This document shows positions 59,738 through 64,000 of a stretch of 64,000 nt of DNA, piece by piece. This DNA is from Melastoma dodecandrum (lineage: Eukaryota; Streptophyta; Magnoliopsida; Myrtales; Melastomataceae), in the NCBI GenBank assembly GCA_029817715.1, contig JARUPY010000087.1, forward strand, positions 558,001 through 622,000, given 5' to 3'. Each line of letters starts with the position of its first letter. Position 1 is the first letter of the stretch. The notes beneath the pieces are model-generated. The model saw only the letters and a program-made list of their open reading frames with translations. It was not told the origin of the DNA and made no database searches. Position numbers and translations under genes: made by a program.

Positions 59738-62700
59738 TCATGTGAACAATGAGGAACCCCGCGCATAGCTTACGCAACGTTGTACATCCCGCAAGGTCCG
59801 AACATTCGTGCTTCCCAACATGCATTTTCCAAATACTAAACGATCCCCAAATAATTCCCACACCATTCAAAACAAGAGGTATTCATTCGAACTTGCATTT
59901 TTCGAATACAACACGATCCCCAAATATTTTCCAAACTATTCAAAACAAGAATAATTCGTCCCAGATTCGGGTAAATTTCGTTGGAATGAGTTAATGTGCA
60001 CAATGAGAAACCCCGCGCACAACTTACGAAATGTAGTACATCCCGCATGCCTCGAACTTTCGTGCTTCCGAACTTGCATTTTCCGAAGCCTAAATGATCC
60101 CCAAATGTTACCCAAACTATTCAAAATTAGAGTTCTACATTCGATATTCGGGTCCAATTCGTTGGAATGAGTTCATGTGCACAATGAGGAACCCAGCGAA
60201 CAACTTACGCAAAGTTGTGCTTCCTGGATGCTCCGAACATTCGTGCTTCTGAACTTGAATTTTCAGAAGCCTAAACGATCCCCAAATATTTCCCAAACTA
60301 TTTAAAACAAGGGTTATTCATTCGAGAATCGGATCAATTTCGTTGGAATGAGTTCATGTGCGCAATGAGAAACCCCGCACACAACGTACGCAAAGTTGTG
60401 CATACTACAAGCTCCGAATATTCGTGCTTCCGAACTTGAATTTTCAGAAGGCTAAACGATCCGCAAATGTTTCATAAACCATTCAAAACAAGAGTCTTTT
60501 ATTCTAGATTCGTGACCATTTCGTTGGAATGAGTTCATGTGCACAGTGAGAAACCCCGCGCACAACATACGCAAACTTGTTCATCCCGCATGTCCAAACT
60601 TTCGTGCATTCAAACATGCATTTTCCGAAGCCAAAACGATGCCCAAATGTCTCCCAAACTATTCAATACAAAAGTTATACATTCGAGATTCGGGTCCATT
60701 TCGTTGGAATGGGTTCATGTGAACAATGAGGAACCCCGCACATAGCTTACGCAAAGTTGTACATCCCGCATGCTCCGAACATTCGTGCTTCCCAACATGC
60801 ATTTTCCAAATACTAAACGATCCCCAAATATTTCCCTCACCATTCAAAGCAAGAGGTATTCATTCGATATTCGGGTCCATTTCGTTGGAATGAATTCATG
60901 TCCACAATGAGGAGCCCGCGCACAGCATACGCCAAGTTGTGCATCCCGCATGCTCGGAACATTGGCGCTATCGAACTTGCATTTTCCGAATACTACACGA
61001 TCCCGAAATATTTCCCAGACTATTCAAAACAAGAATAATTCATTCCAGATTCGGGTCCATTTCGTTGGAATGAGTTAATGTACACAATGAGAAACCCCGC
61101 GCACAACTTACGCAATGTAGTACATCCCGCATGCCCCGAACTTTCGTGCTTCCGAACTTACATTTTTCGAAGCATAAATGATCCCCAAATGTTACCTAAA
61201 CTATTCAAAATTAGAGTTCTACATTCGACATTCGGGTCCCATTCGTTGGAATGAGTTCATATGCACAATGAGGAACCCCGCGCACAACTTACGCAAAGTT
61301 GTGCATCCCGCATGCTCCGAACATTCGTGCTTCCGAACATGAATTTTTCGAAGCCTAAACGATCCACAAATGTTTCCCAATCTATTCAAAACAAGGGTTA
61401 TTCATTCGAGAATCGAATCAATTTCGTTGGAATGAGTTCATGTGCACAATGAGGAACCCCGCGCACAACTTTCGCAAAGTTGTGCATCCCGCATGCTCCG
61501 AACATTCGTGCTTCCAAACTTGAATTTTCAAAAGTTTAAACGATCCCCAAATGTTTCCCAAACTATTCAAAACAAGGGTTATTCATTCTAGAATCGGATC
61601 AATTTTGTTGGAATGAGTTCATGTGCACAATGAGAAATCCCGTGCATAACTTACTTAAAGTAGTGCATCCCGCATGCTCCGAACCTTCGTGCTTAAGAAC
61701 TTGCATTTTCTGAAGACTAAATGATCCCCAAATGTTACCAAAACTATTCAAAATTAGAGTTCTACATTCGACATTCGGGTCCATTTCGTTGGAATGAGTT
61801 AATGTGCACAATGAGAAACCACGCGCACAACTGACGCAATGTAGTACATCCCGCATGCCTCAAACTTTCGTGCTTCCGAACTTGCATTTTGCGAAGCCGA
61901 AATGATCCCCAAATGTACCCAAACTATTCAAAATTAGAGTTCTACATTCGACATTCGGGTCCATTTCGTTGGAATGAGTTCATGTGCACAATGAGGAACC
62001 CCGCGCACAACTTACGCAAAGTTGTGCATTCCGCATGCTCCGAACATTCGTGCTTCCGAACATGAATTTTCAGAAGCCTAAACGATCCGCAAGTGTTTCA
62101 TAAACCATTCAAAACAAGGGTTATTCATTCGAGAATCGGATCAATTTCGTTGGAATGAGTTCATGTGCACAATGAGAAACCCCGCGCCCAACTTACGCAA
62201 AGTAGTGCATTCCGCATCCTCCGAACTTTCGTGCTTCCGAACTTGCATTTTGAGAAGCCTAAATGATCCCCAAATGTACCCAAACTATTCAAAATTTGAG
62301 TTCTACATTCGACATTCGGGTCCATTTCGCTGGAATGTGTTCATGTGCACAATGAGGAACCCCGCGCACAACATACGCAAAGTTGTGCTTCCTGCATGCT
62401 CCGAACATTGGTGCTTCCGAACTTGAATTTTCAGAAGCGTAAACGATCCCCAAATATTTCCCAAACTATTTAAAACAAGGGTTATTCATTCGAGAATTGG
62501 ATCAATTTCGTTGGAAAGAGTTCATGTGCGCAAAGAGAAACCCCGCGCACAACGTACGCAAAGTTGTGCATACTACAACCTCCGAATATTCGTGCTTCTG
62601 AACTTGAATTTTCAGAAGCCTAAACGATAAGCAATTGTTACATAAACCATTCAAAACAAGAGTTTTTCATTCTAGATTCAGGACTGTTGGAATGAGTTCA

Positions 62701-64000
62701 TGTGCACAGTGAGAAACCCCGCGCACAACATACGCAAACTTGTCCATCCCGCATGTCCAAACTTTCGTGCTTTCAAACTTGCATTTTTCGAAGCCTAAAC
62801 GATCCCCAAATCTCTCCCAAGCTATTCAATACAAGAGTTATACATTCGAGATTCGGGTCCATTTCGTTGGAATGGGTTCATGTGAACAATGAGGAACCCC
62901 GCGCATAGCTTACGCAAAGTTGTACATCCCGCATGCTCCGAACATTCGTGCTTGCCAACTTGCATTTTTCAAATACTAAACGATCCCCAAATATTTCCCA
63001 CACCATTCAAAACAAGAGGTATTCATTCAATATTCGGGTCCATTTCGTTGGAATGAATTCATGAGCACAATGAGGAGCCCGCGCACAGCATACGCCAAGT
63101 TGTGGATCCCGCATGCTCGCAACATTCGCGCTACCGAACTTGCATTTTTTGAATACTACACGATCCCCAAATATTTTCCAAACTATTCAAAACAACAATA
63201 ATTCGTCTCAAATTCGGGTCCATTTCGTTGGAATGAGTTGATGTGCACAATGAGAAACCCCGCGCACAACTTACGCAAAGTAGTGCATCCCGCATGATCT
63301 GAACTTTTCTGCTTCTGAACTTGCATTTTCCGAAGCCTAAATGATCCCCAAATGTTACCCAAACTATTCAAAATTAGAGTTCTACATTCGTTGGAATGAG
63401 TTCATGTGCACAATGAGGAACCGCGCGCACAACTTACGCAAAGTTGTGCATCCTGCATGCTCCGAACATTCGTGCTTTCGAACTTGAATTTTCAAAAGCC
63501 TAAACGATCCCCAAATGTTTCCCAGACTTTTCAAAATTAGAGTTCTACATTCGACATTTGGGTCCATTTCATTGGAATGAGTTCATGTGCACAATGAGGA
63601 ACCCCGCGCACAACTTACGCAAAGTTGTGCATCCCGCATGCTCCGAACATTCGTGCTTCCGAACCTGAATTTCCAGAAGCCTATACGATCCACAAATGTT
63701 TCATAAACCATTCAAAACAAGAGTTCTTCATTCTAGATTCGGGTCCATTTCGTTGGAATGAGTTCATGTGCACAGTGAGAAACCCGGCGCACAACATACG
63801 CAAACATGTTCATCCCTCATGTCCGAACTTTCGTGCCTTCAAACTTGCATTTTTCGATGTCTAAACGATCCCCAAATGTCTCCCAAACTATTCAATACAA
63901 GAGTTATACATTGGAGATTCAGGTCAATTTCGTTGGAATGGGTTCATGCGAACAATGAGGAACCCCGCGCACAGCTTACGCAAAGTTGTACATTCCAATG
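59738..64000. repeat. 181-bp satellite array with higher-order structure, continues off the window
   Basis: About 23 head-to-tail monomers of 180-181 bp. The phrase GTTGGAATGAG marks each unit, for example at 60161, 60342, 60523, 60703, 60884, 61064, 61245, 61426, 61607, 61788 and 61968. Monomers fall into six recognisable types by their tail (AGGTATTCATTCG, AATAATTCATTCC, GTTCTACATTCG, GGGTTATTCATTCGAG, GAGTCTTTTATTCTAG, GTTATACATTCGAG), which recur in the same order. Each carries a dyad, GCACAACTT-ACGCA-AAGTTGTGC in the best copies (61282-61304). ORFs of 60-87 codons recur only because of the period. Size and organisation fit a centromeric or other heterochromatic plant satellite; location cannot be read from the window. 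Confidence 0.95.

Noticed and set aside
59738..64000. CRISPR array or gene family (recurrent 60-87-codon ORFs in the satellite)
   Set aside because: Units are contiguous 181-bp monomers with no spacers, in a plant nuclear context; the ORFs simply recur with the period.
1..64000. tRNA, rRNA or other structured RNA genes
   Set aside because: I scanned by eye for cloverleaf-type and rRNA signatures and found none; a covariance-model search would be needed to exclude them.

Overview
The window looks like nuclear DNA of a flowering plant, most likely a eudicot. It holds two spliced protein genes with plant-type GT-AG introns, an AT-rich intergenic background, and several generations of LTR retrotransposons with plant-typical primer sites. 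A plant Mutator-like foldback element and a roughly 181-bp satellite array are also present. I could not identify the species.

Layout. 1-2712 (minus): 5' part of a MEKK1-type MAP kinase kinase kinase, running off the left edge inside the kinase domain. 2713-5432: its upstream region, a decayed GRF zinc-finger fragment and a 41-bp tandem repeat. 5433-23564 (minus): an old Tat-lineage Ty3/gypsy element with two LTRs, broken gag and pol, and an extra broken ORF on the opposite strand that resembles plant mobile domain (PMD) proteins. A much younger Ty1/copia element (6428-12007) is nested inside it. 23565-30683: AT-rich DNA with a Mutator-like foldback element (26458-27024) and a copia LTR relic. 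30684-34439: a 3.76-kb solo LTR with a perfect 5-bp target duplication. 36876-46689 (plus): a 19-exon gene for a protein of about 1380 residues with two PHD plus extended-PHD cassettes, a likely chromatin reader. 47475-48134 (minus): a small uncharacterised gene or pseudogene with one in-frame stop. 48180-53765: AT-rich DNA and retrotransposon relics. 53830-58620 (minus): remnant of a second Tat element with LTR, antisense PMD-like ORF and integrase in the same order as the first. 58660-59737 (minus): 5' end of another copia element. 59738-64000: satellite array with higher-order structure, continuing off the right edge.

The cellular genes are a stress/immune MAP3K (MEKK1 family), a PHD-finger nuclear protein and one unknown. 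They show no evident functional link. Most of the rest records transposition in order: the Tat element inserted first (its LTRs differ at very roughly one site in nine by eye), then the copia element (6 substitutions in 407 LTR bases). The most noteworthy points are the two independent Tat copies carrying the same antisense PMD-like ORF and the hexameric higher-order organisation of the satellite. All protein identities come from recognition by eye; no database search was run.
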